Source of the DNA: Symbiodinium natans
Taxonomy: Eukaryota; Sar; Dinophyceae; Suessiales; Symbiodiniaceae
DNA: 52,778 bases
NCBI GenBank assembly: GCA_905221605.1
Contig: CAJNDS010000477.1
Location: 77,501 to 130,278, forward strand
Direction: 5' to 3'
Shown: positions 37,101 to 49,100 of the stretch, piece after piece
Layout: each line of letters opens with the position of its first letter
Position numbering within the stretch: the first letter of the stretch is position 1
The notes under the pieces: model-generated
Told to the model about the DNA's origin: nothing
Seen by the model: the letters and a program-made list of their open reading frames with translations, nothing else
The model's database searches: none
Program-made: the position numbers and the translations under genes

Positions 37101-40100
37101 AGCCGCTTTGCTCGACGCGACGCCCTGGAAGGGTTGTCGAATTTAGGACCCGCGCATCCATCGTGCGAAGCATCGAAAGCATCGGTGTTCACAGTGTTTT
37201 CGGCATGTGGCAAGTTCAAAATCGCGTGTCCTAAACTTACTGTAGCTGGAGCATTGTCTGGCCGAAGCGACTGGGTCCCTAGAGGCTGTTCTGCACTGCG
37301 CCCTCGATCGCGCTTGGGTACACAGTCGGTCTTCGTCCCACGGTCGGTCTTCGTCCCGCGGCCTGAAACGCGTGACTTGTGTTTCGTCACCTCGTGAAAC
37401 AGCCGAATACCCACCCAACACCAAAGTACAGCCCGCAGACCATGTCTTGGCATAATTAAACCCGGAGCCCCATCATCGTCCCTTTTGTCTGACCCACACA
37501 GGAACATAGTTTTTGAAGATTGGGTTTTGATATCGTGTCCCACCATGAGATCGCTGATCGCGGCTGGACTAAACGCGGCAGAGCACACTTGAGCCTGCTT
37601 GTTGCTGAGGAGTTGGGTTGTCAGCCGGGCACTAGATCCTAAACAGCCCTATCGTTTTGAAGGTCCTGGATGCGGGGGGTGGCATGGTCTACCTGAGAAG
37701 CCACCGTGGTGAATATCTTGGCATCAGGGAGACGAGTCCACAACCGAGCACCTGGGCAGCAGCACTTTTAGAGCAGATCTCAAAGTGCTAGTGCTAATGA
37801 GGGGCTTTGGCTGCAAAGACCCGCAAACCCTTCTGCCAAGATCCATTGGAATGTACTGTCGTCGGCTCAGTACTCGCGAGGGAGACTGCCATGCGACAAG
37901 TTTGTTCTCATGCTGGCATGCTTCTAAACGTCACTTGCTTTGCTCAGCGATGCCATGAGGTCACACTCTTTCGCGACAGCGCCTTGCCTTGCTGCATGAT
38001 TCTTGTTTTGTACACCACGTTAGCAGGCCGTTGGAGGGCGGTTACATCGCCTGTAATTTGCAGCATTCGCTCTTCGCTCCAAAGCAAACCTACATCGCTC
38101 GGGAAGAGATTGCTTAGAAAGCCCTCAGCAAGCGCTCCAACAACATCTCTTTCGAGCAACTGTCGAGGTCCGAGTGCTTAGCGAGTGCTTGCCAAGGCTT
38201 TTTGGATCCACTCAGAAACCTCTCCCCCTGTTGGACCCCCCGTCCCTTAACATCTGCATGAGCACAGCGGCCACCGAACGCCGCATGGGAATGTCATTCA
38301 CAGCAAGTTCTGGTAAGTCTCGGGGCGCAAAGTCCTGACGGTTTCCCACACACTTCTCGCAGGGCTACCATATGTCAGAGGCCAAGTTTGAAGCCTTGCA
38401 GTGCTTTGAAGGCCCGATGGTTCACTATGGTTCACTCAGGGATTACAAAGTGGCACAGTTTTCCGGAGCGATTCAGATCAGCAAGTTGGTGGGCTCAGCG
38501 TGCCCGCAGTTCCAAGATCGACTACGCTCTGCTGGTGATCTAAGGGCGCTGCAGGGGAGGCACCCAGACTCACAGATCAACAAATAGCGTTCTTGGCCAA
38601 GAGTGGCGTGGATGGGGTCGGAGACGATGGGGCACTTCTGCTTCTTGGCAGAGCATGGTAAAGAATATGGTGCATGCCCGGGTGAACCATGTACAACAGG
38701 TTTCAGTGGCTTCAGTGGCTTCGGACTAGAGGAAGGAAGAAGTCTGGCGCTCCGCGTCAGAGACCAGGGATAGGGTTAGAGTCAATCGTGGCAGAGGCCA
38801 GAGTCTGGAGTTGTCTAGAGTTCTTCAGGATGCCCTGTAAGCAAGCCAGGCCAGCCTAAACCTGAGACGTTGATGGCTCCCAGGCTGATGAGTGGAGGTC
38901 TGCACGCGCGACCGGCCATTGCCGGCTTGCCACTCTGCTGAGAGCTAAGCACAGAGTCGAGGGCCGTTTTCTGGCTGATGCTCTTCTTCGTCAAGCCTTC
39001 TCCACGTTCGGTCGAACAGCCACTGTGCCGCGTCTAGCCATCGGTTAGCTCCTGGATGGCCTCGGTCGGCCGTCAGTCACTTGTGAGAGTGCTCCAAATC
39101 GAGGCAATAGTAGCATAGCCAGAAGTCGCCCTGTCACTTTGCGATCATATACGAATGTGCGACAAGTACAGCTTTGCATTTGTTCGGAGATTGTCCAGCT
39201 TGCTGGCAGACGGCCCAGTAACGTGCGGAATGCTTCGGCTCAGGTGGAGTTTTACGATGAGGACGAGGATACGAGCGGCTACGAGGACAACTTGTTTGAG
39301 AGCGGCAACTTTGATTGTGTAGACTTTCCGGCACCTTGGCATCAGAGTTTGAACCCGCATGTGAAGCCTGCTTGCAATTGACAGTTGCATGTTTTGTCAC
39401 GTGCTGAGAATGACATTGACGAAGACCTGCGCAGAACTCAGTACAAGAGCACAGATCTGCTTGCTGCTTTGTATGCTCCGAGATGACTCGACCACTCGCA
39501 GTTCGCAGCAGATTACGAGTGTAGTTCCAGGGCAGAAACAGTTGGAGCCACTCAGTAATCGGCCACAAAAGGAACCACCGCGGTTTCAGAGGAACCTGGG
39601 CGTTCTTCTGGGACAACAATTTGTTTGCGACTGCTGGCTGGTGGTCTTTGTTGGGGCTTGTTGATTACAGCAATTACATTACTACATAGTTACTTAGATG
39701 TCTGCCGTGCTTTCACATGCATTGCAAGTAGAGAAAGCATGAGCGTATTCGCCTGTTGGGGATCTTTCAAATTGAGGCATGCTTTTTGGGATAAGACCAT
39801 ATCGGAAAAACACACACACACACACACATCTAGCTATAGGGTCGGTGTAGCGTGCTTTGCTACTGAGATCGCTTAAGATACTGGAAAAGTACTGCGCAGG
39901 CTTCCGATTGCCAGGCATGCCAAACTAGCGAGCAAAGGCTGAAACGTGATGCGTGAAGCTGTTGTTTCCGCGTGCACATAGGTTTTCAGGCCTGCATTGA
40001 TTTCTGAGAGTGTGTATTCCAACAGCTGTTGCCGGTTCACTGGGGGTGTTGAATACATCTGTTGAATACATTAAGCACAGGGCGGTGACTCAGTTTGCGC

Positions 40101-43100
40101 ATCACATTGTCAGCACGATCATGTCTTGGCCCTCGGCTCGTCTCCATTTCGGTTATGTTTAGTGCGAGCTGACTTCCCAGGGGTGGCCTCAAGATCCAGG
40201 CCGTGGGACCCGACCCTCCAGAGCTTTGGTCCAAAATTTGGAGAGTTTCCAGAGGTGTGCGGTGTGTCCAAATTTGCGTCAATCCAGGCTAGCTTCTTGG
40301 ATGGTATACATAAAAAATGCACAAAACATTATTTTACTTCGAACATCCCCACCCTCTCTTGATAGAGATACTCTAGGGTTGGGCACTCCAGCAATACTCT
40401 GGGGCTGGGCACTCCGGGGACACTCTGGGCTTGGGGCACTCCAGGGAGACTCTGGGGTTCGGCACTGAAGGGAGACTCTGGGGCTGGGCGCTCCGGGGAC
40501 ACTCTGAGACTCTGGGGTTGGGCACTCTGGGGAGACTGGCACTGGGACACTCTGGGGTTGGGCACTCGAGGGAGATTGGGGTTGGGCACCGGAGACTCCG
40601 GGGACGCTCTGCAGTGGGCACTAGGGAGACTCTGGGTTGGACACTTCAGGGAGACTCTGGGCCTGGCACTCCGGGGGACAATCTGGGGTTGAGCACTTCA
40701 GGGAGACTCTGGGCGGACACTCCAAGGATACCTTGAGGTTGGGCACTCCGATGAGTGAGGAGTAGTTCGGGCGAGGAGAAGAGTTGAGTTTAAAATCTAG
40801 CAACCCCACACCGAGGGTGGGGAACAACACATGGTATTGCATATTTTGTATTTCTTCACATATCATTTTTTAAAAAGATATTTGGTTTTGGATTATATGG
40901 TTTGGTATAGATCTAGAGAGCAGACTTGTTGAAGCGCCCAGTGCATTGCGGACGAAACAAGGAGTTCGAAGGAGATCTGGTTCTGCAGCTTGGCAGCCGT
41001 GGGTGTTTGGCAAGCTTTGCAATGAAGTGCAGTGCGATATGGACTGAGGTACTCGAGCAAAGACCACAGGACGCAGTGGTACTTGACCAAGGCGCGGCCC
41101 ACTTTCACGAGTTGCCATGATGATGGACGACGTTGGATGGGGGATGTGGCGGATTCAGACGTTGCATGCAGCTAAAGTCATCGAACATGCTTCGTGAGCG
41201 CAGCGCGAACGAGGCGCATGCGTTTGCAGGCCATTCTCTTGGCACTGGCTGCGTTTCTTTGAGTTTCTTGCAAACAAAGCATCAATTTTGCAATTTCTGC
41301 TTGCACATGCGCAGACCGACGAAGCCGGCGGCTCCATCGTTTCATTCGGAGATGCTCTCCTCTACGGCGGCCTGACCTTCTCCAAGGCGCCAAATACCCA
41401 CGTATACCCAAATACCGAACTGTCAGAATTCGGAGAGCTTCATCTCAAGCCATGCTGCCTTACAACACAAGTCCTCTCAGGAAGTCGAAATTATCTGGGG
41501 TATCGGTGCTTCCTGGACAACTGAGATTGGAGCAGCAGGGGCTTACCACAGCAAGCACGGCGTGTATTTGGCCGAGGTCTATGGGAAGCTTGCATGATGT
41601 TCACCGCAAGTGACAACGTGGCGAACACTGGCAGCCATTCATGTGGCATGACCAAGGAAAACGATCTTTGAGATAACGCCTGCTCAGATCTACCTGCCTC
41701 ACAGCTGCACCGAACCACCTCGTGATACTGAAGGTCTGAAGGTCACTGGTGCATTCACGCGCATACTGTGGTAGGATGGCTGGAGGCAGCTGTACTTCCA
41801 GTTCTTTGCTAGTTGGTTGAAACAGCTTTCAGATGGTCTTCATAACCGCTGCACATGCGAGTTTCAAAACAGAACCATTGTAATCAACTCCTTTGCAGAA
41901 TTCTAGCGCGAGCCTCCGAAGATCGGTTTCCTTTGCTACCGCTCTCCACACATTGCTCGACACCCTGCTCTCCACCACGGCGCACGAACAGGCTGGATCT
42001 GGAAGGGCAAGGAAAAGGCCCGTTCAATGAAATACGGTATTGCTGCGAATACGCGAGGCCCCCCCAGGCCCCCTAGGCTCTAGACAACGAGTGCTCCATT
42101 CTCCCAATGGAGAAGAGTCCTTGAACTTAGGCTCCTCAAGTTCAACCCAGATGAGCCATGGGATACGCCCCTTGCCACGAATTGCCAGTTGACCACTGCA
42201 GGTCCGAGAGCCTGCATGCTGTTCGGAAAACTTGAGCTTGGAGCCTAGGAAGTACAAGAAGTGGAAGATGTATGTTGGCGTCGGTTATGACCCTGGGCTT
42301 AGCATGAATGAAGCAGAGATGTCCTGAAGCAACTGGTGTTGGATTGCTTTGTCCAACATCACATGTTTGGAGCTCAGGAGCTCGACACCTTTGCCGCTGC
42401 CTTAATTGCTCGTGCGTGAGCACGTTATTATTGTTATGATTATGATTATTCTTGGAGGTTATGAGCTTGAGGGTTGGTAGAAGGGGTAGTAGGAACCAAC
42501 GAATAATGACTAGGAGCAGGAGATCTACGAAACTGAATAGGTACGTCATCAAGAGGGTCGTAAGTAGATTGCATAGCTTACATGCACTACAAGCATGGAC
42601 GAACCTCAACCCCAATCCTTCCCTCAAAAACCCACACCATCGGCGATCTTTTGTCGCACTTGAGCCATGTCGAATGGCGGTACACTTCTCGAGTGTGCGT
42701 GTCATCTTGTACACTTCTCGAGTGTGCGTGTCATCTTGTACACTTCTTGAGTGTGCGTGTCATCCTTGTGCAGGATCCGAAACACTCCTCCTCGGCAAAG
42801 ATCGAAAAGCATGAGAGCTTTGCCGCTTCCCTTCGGATTGCACATCAAAAACATGCGCGTTGCCCCTGCTGGACTATTCCTTCGGCAGAGGACTTATCAA
42901 AAGCCTTAATTGAGGACAATTCCACGCTTCCCACGAATATGCTCGACGGTCAGCCTGCGTTTGCCTCGCCATCTTTCCTGTCCCAGTCTCCGCCAGGTTC
43001 ATAATCATATGCTTGTGTCTATCAATCCCATCATCGGCCTCAAGATTTGTAAACGACACTTTGGAATAGACTTCGTCAAGAGATCTGCCACCAAACCTGC

Positions 43101-46100
43101 TCCAGGGGCGTGCTCCACCAAGATGTCTCTTGTAGCCGTCATGTCTCTCAACCATGACGCCCGAAGGGCGAAATGGCGTGTGCGCCACCCATGAGCAACA
43201 AATCGCTCCCTCGTCACTAGGGTTACAGCAGATGTATTATCCGCTTTGAGCTCAAGTCCCAAATCTCGCCCCGTTAAAGCCTTAATCAAAGCATGAACGT
43301 GCAACAGGTCTTGAACCGTTGAGGCCATACCCTCAACTTCAGCCTCACATGTCGAGAATGCTGTAAGTGCTTGCCTCCTGCTGGACCATGCAATTGGGCT
43401 GGCTCCCCAAGAGACTACCGTTCCTGTTCTCGATCTGCTCCCTCCCGGAGCAAAACTGGCGTCGGAATATCCTGTCAAGACGCTGGAAGTTGTAGCCTTG
43501 AAAAGCACCGCCAAGAAACAAGTGTTTCGCAAATACCGCCAAGTCCCTTTAGCAATTCTGAGAGCCTCCGAGGGTGCCCTAGTCAAGCAAGTGGCTGCGG
43601 CCCCTATCACTGCTGCTATGTCCCCTCGGGACTTTGTAGCCAGCCAAAGCAAACTGCCCAACTCCCTCTGTGCCTCAGTTTTCCGCGAGGTGTATTGGAT
43701 CTTCTCGCTCATCTCTAAGCTCTCCTTCATGAAGTACAGGAAGACTTTCTTGCCCCCTCAAGTGGATCAGCTGACGCTTCTGAAGCTCTTGTAATAACCA
43801 CAAATGTTGAGAGATCTCCACACCCCGATGGTTCAAGCGGATTTGTGTCCCAACAAACATGATCTCCTTAGAGTACTCCAACTCCACCGCTCCTCTTGTT
43901 ATGTGTCCCGCAAAAGGAGTCCTGGATAGCAGGCCTTGCCACTTCACCTTCCACTTCTTGGCCACCAGTTCTCCGAAACGCAGAAGAGCTTCCCTTAGCC
44001 CGAAGGCTAGCCCATCGTCTACAAACATGCTGACAATCGCCACAATCTCCTGATTGTCTTCTCTTCTAATCACCCACATTCCAGCATAGTCCGAAACCGC
44101 ATGGACCTTCAAGCCAGGCAAATCGTCTTCTGCTAGTGGCGGTAACGTGGCTTCACTCAGGACGTCTCGTTCCAACTCCCAAGACACAGGACTCGACCTA
44201 AGTCCGTAAATGCCCTTTTTCGCACGAAGAAGCCGTCCCCGCTTGATCAGCCCCAGCGTTTGAAGAATCTTCGGAGGTCGCATTAAGATGGTGTTTTTGG
44301 ATTTAAGATCCGAGTATAGGAACGCATGACTCACATCGAATCCCATTCCCTCCCATTCTTGATGATTGGCCAACTCCGAATACATCACCCTCAAGCAGTT
44401 CACATCCACATTCGACGACGCGTAAGCAGATGTATCTATGCCAGATGTGTCTTCATAGTTGCCACACACCACCAGCCTGACTCTCTCCAGAATCGCTGCA
44501 GACGCCTGTTCAGCTGCGATGGCTGCGCCTTGTTGTAACACATGCTTGTCCTGCTGCATCAGCACCGGCTTCTCCGTACACACCAGAGACATCGGCAGGA
44601 TCGCGGGGATTTCGTCTGTTTGCTTCAATCCCAAGTGCTCACGCAGCTCCAAAGGATTTTCCGGGAGCTCATCCCATACTTCCATCTCCTCCATCGAAGC
44701 CACCTCCTTCTGAGCAGCTAAGAACCAACGATGCTGTGCCTCCTCCGTCCCCGTTGTGAACACCTTGGCGCTGACTGTTTCAGCTCCAGCCTTTTGCTTA
44801 GCCAAAACATTTAAAATCCTTTCTTGTTCTTCTGCATCAGCCTCCTCCTCAAAGGTCTCCACGTGATACTTGTCGCATGACTTCGGCTCATTAGATTGCG
44901 CCACTTTTGCCACCACGGCTCCTTCGCCTAAGCGTGCCCCCAAAACCAAGTCCCCATCCACAGGTCCGTGAGCTCGCTCTTCCAAGGTAGGCAATTCATC
45001 GATGGTCTCGGAATCCATTTCTTTAACAGATCCCTTGGATGACACCCAGAACTTCTTTCCATCCAGGCTAGCTACCCTCCACTTCTCATCATCGGCTTCC
45101 AACTTCACAGGCGCCCGTACCCTCATCAATCTGTGACTTCCATTGCGAGTCACCAGCACAAACGCCCCTTTCGACATAGAAGCATTCCGGGACAAAAACA
45201 CTGCTCGCTCCGCTCGCGGTTCAAAGGCCTCAACATGATCCAGTTTAATCGCCACGGTGTCCCCAGGAACCAACTTTGGAACCCTCATTCCCAAGGCAAT
45301 ATCTCTCTGGCAAGCTGCAGCCTCCATGACGCAAAACGGCCAAAATCTTCGCTCCAATCCGCCTTCTATCAAGAATTGAAGCGCTCCTCGTTTCAGGGCC
45401 TGAACTTGCCTCTCAGCTCTCCCATTTGATGAGGGGTTATATGGCACCGTCGTTGTTCTAAAAATTCCTTTCTTGTTGATTGCCTCATTGAAACGACTCG
45501 TGACCAGCTCAAGACCGTTGTCGCTGTGTAGTCTCACCACGCTGTCCTTTGTCCCCGTGATAGCCGACAGTTGAGCAAGGATGATCTCTGTAGCCCCCAA
45601 TATTGTTTCCACTTTCCGGTTTGTAGCGGGAACTGCAAAAGCCAAGCCCATACCCTCAACTTGGAAAGTAAAAATGCCCACTACAAAATACTTGTAACCG
45701 CCAAAGCTCTCCTTGTAAGGTCCGGCAATATCAATTGCTAAAGATCCCAAAGCTATGTCTGCCGGTTTGACCCGTCTATGAGGATGACGGAGCCCTTGTG
45801 CCGCCAGTTCCTGAAAAGTCTTACGCCTGGCAGCCTCATCGTCCTCTGTCTCCCTCTCGAGCGTCACAAAAGATGAGTCTGGGAGCTCTAGATCCGGCGC
45901 CTCATCAAAAGCCTCGGAAGCAAGTCTTCCCTCGGGCGCCGCTGGTGCAGCATGGCATAAACTCTCTTCTTCCCCGAACTCAACCTCAATCCCCATATCA
46001 TAGTCCTGGCCCCCGCCATCCAAGCATAAGCTTTCCTGTTCTGAAGCCTGGACTGATCCCTGAACTTCCCCAGAAGTAGTAGAAATAGGGTGCACTAAGG

Positions 46101-49100
46101 GTTCATTCGGGTCGTTGTTCGGTGGAGTGGCGTTGCTCATCGTATGGCTTGCTGCTGCTTGCGGCATGTGGTCTGCTGGTGTTGCATTGTCTGCTGGTGC
46201 TTTGAAGCCCAAATCCTCGAGGGCCGCTTGGTCCTTCTCATCAAGATTTTTCCAGCCTCGAGGAACATAAGCCACAAGAACTTTCCGACTTCCTTCATAC
46301 GGCTCTGTGCCGTGATACTTCCGGCCATTGAATATGACTACTTTTCCTCCGCTTGTAGGCTGAAGTGTTCCGGCCAGGGGCTCCCCACCAGCTTTCACCA
46401 TTCTCCAAGCAATCTCTTCCGGCTTCAATTTGGACTCATCGTCTGCCTCGATCCACACTTCTCCTCCTTTGTGTTCTGAAAATCCGATTACCACATTGTC
46501 AAAGGCAGCGTCGTTCGGATCTTGGTGTGGTTTAAACACCACGTCCTGCGACACGACAAATGATAGGAATGGCACCGACGTTTGAGAAGAAATGAATTTC
46601 GTCAAGATCTTTGTGAGCCAGGGTCTCTCCTTGGTGATCGATGTTACTCCTCGCAAACCGCCAACACTCCATGCCCCAAACACCCATAGGTTCACCTGCT
46701 TGCCAGCGTTCTGGATCTTGTTCATTCTATTAGTCCTGGCGCACGGCAATCTTGCTCTCGCTACCACATCGGCAATGTCCACATACGTGAGGTTCTCCTT
46801 CCCCATTAGGGCCTTAGCAAACTCTTCTCCATCTTTGGCGTCCACAGCTCTGTGAGCCACCGCCTCTTCCTGAGCCATAGCTGCCCTTCCCATCTCATCC
46901 CATTCGATGATTTGACTCTCCTCCTGAGTCGCTATGACTGGCTCGGAGTCTGAGTTCACCTGCACTGTGGCCTGCGAGCATCTCGATTTCCACTGCCTCG
47001 TCAACATGGGCCTTAGGATTCTGTAATGTTCCCATGGCAAATAGGGCAACCCATTTCGAACACCCAAAGAGACCCAATGATCTCCCACTTCCGGAGGTAG
47101 CTTCAAGGCAGCCCCCTTCGGCGACCATGTGAAGGTCGCCCCGATGTCTACCAACTTGCACAGGCCGCACAGGGTAGATCTTCCTGACTCTGTCTGGATG
47201 TATATCTCACCTTCCCTGGTCCTCCACGCCTGCACGCTTTGCCCGTCAGCAAGTTGTAGAGGAGATGGTCTCGATCTATGGGGTTTAGGGTCGGGCGCAG
47301 TTCTGACTATCTCATTGGCTCCAGAGTCTAGCAACACCCCCACGTCTCCATCTCCTGTCATGGCCTGGGCCTTTCTGGCTTGCGACCCTTGCGAAGAACC
47401 ACTTCCCATCAAAGCTCCCCTCAGCTCCAATAGTCTGATCCTCGCAAGCTCCGGGATTCCATGGAAATGTTCCACCTCCAAGTACACCAAATCGTGAACA
47501 ATCTCAACACCCAGAGAATCAAAGTATGCGGCTCCCTCCTTGAAGTCTACCTGCTCCAAGATGTCCACTATGCTCATTCTCAAAAGGTCCTCGGAATAAG
47601 GATCCCCGGATTGGGGCCTCATGTGTTCTGCGGGCAACGGATCCTGGGATCCTGTCGCTCTGGATTGGCGTACTTTCGGAGGACGAGGGCTCTCAATCGC
47701 AGCCAAGAAAAGTTCATTTCGCGAGGGGCCAAGATCTAACAGCCATGCAATGACTCCGGGCCTTGCAACATTGTCCTCACACATGATCAACACGTCATGC
47801 ACCGACACTATCTCTTGTTCTTCATCAATTGGAATGTTATATGCTGGGAGTCCTTGGTCCAAGTGAGCAACGTTGACCATTACCCCCACCGCTACGTCCA
47901 GGCCGTCTGTTACCATCTGGAAATCCCTCGGCGCCGACATGATCTGTCCTCTCTGCCACTCCAAGAACTCGTCCGGCCTCATGTGAAGCCTCCACAAGGG
48001 ATTTCTCTGAGGACCTGTGTCAAGAAATTCCTCCTCTGAGAACTCATCCTGGCTCTGTCGCGCATAGCTTGCTGTGGATTCATCTGACGCAGCCTCGCTG
48101 ATATGAGTCATCTCTGAATCGGAGCTCGATGGAGAATTCTCATCCTCTAGAAGATCTGAGCGAGCCATCTTGCACACACTGGCCAACACCACCGACGAGG
48201 CCTTGGGAACTGCGGCTGAAGCTTTGGCTTTTGCTGCTGCTCCCTTCTCCACTCCCATCAGGGTTCCACTGGCTTTGGCTGCTGCTTTGGCTGTAGCTGC
48301 ATCCTCATGAAGATATCGACACTTGTCCCCAAATTTGCACGTGCCCTTCTTGTGGTTCCGACACGGAATTTTCTTCCTCTGAGCATCTGTCTTGGGATTC
48401 GTAGGCGGAGGTTGATGCGATGCGTCAGGATGCTTGTAGTAACAGCGATCTCCGAAGGAACAACTGCCCTTCTGTAGGAACGGACACGGTATCTTCTTCT
48501 TGTCCTCTTGGCCCTTGACCCCTTTGGTTCCATCCTTGCCCTTGCCTTTGAATCCCTTTCCTTTACCTTTGTTCGCCAAGCTGATCTCATGCTCGCCTGA
48601 GGTGTTGCTCTTCGAGTACTCGTCCGCCGACAACAATCGGAGTTCTCTCTCGATATTCTCCAGCATGAGTTCGACACCCTGAGCCTTTCCCAGCTGTATC
48701 GACGTGTCCAATCTGCAAAGAGACATCCTTGTCCTCAGTGAATCATGCTTCTTTTCTAGCCTGGCAATAAGGGTTTGGAGACCTTTGAGCAGCTCAAATG
48801 GCGCCGCTTCCGGCAACCCCAGGCTCTGGATCCTGGAGCGAGCCAGTTTCCACCGGCGTAGCACCTGAACCGCCTCGGTTGCTGAACCAGCCGGCTCAAG
48901 AGAGCGTATGAACTTGGTCAAGCTCGTTTGCTCTGAGCAACCTCCTGGTTGCACCTGGCCACTTAACTCCTCCAAGATCTGCACGGGGTGGATCTCATTG
49001 GCTGAACTTGTCATCTCCATAGCTGGGGCAGTGATCCTCTCTGGGAGCACTCTTAGCAATTGCACCACAAGTCGTCCTGCATATCCCGAAGGGTAACGGC

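Noticed and set aside
42142-42714. 190-codon minus-strand frame at the edge of element 2, and its twin at 50703-50975
   Set aside because: Both come from the two LTR copies and are shadows of LTR sequence, not separate genes.
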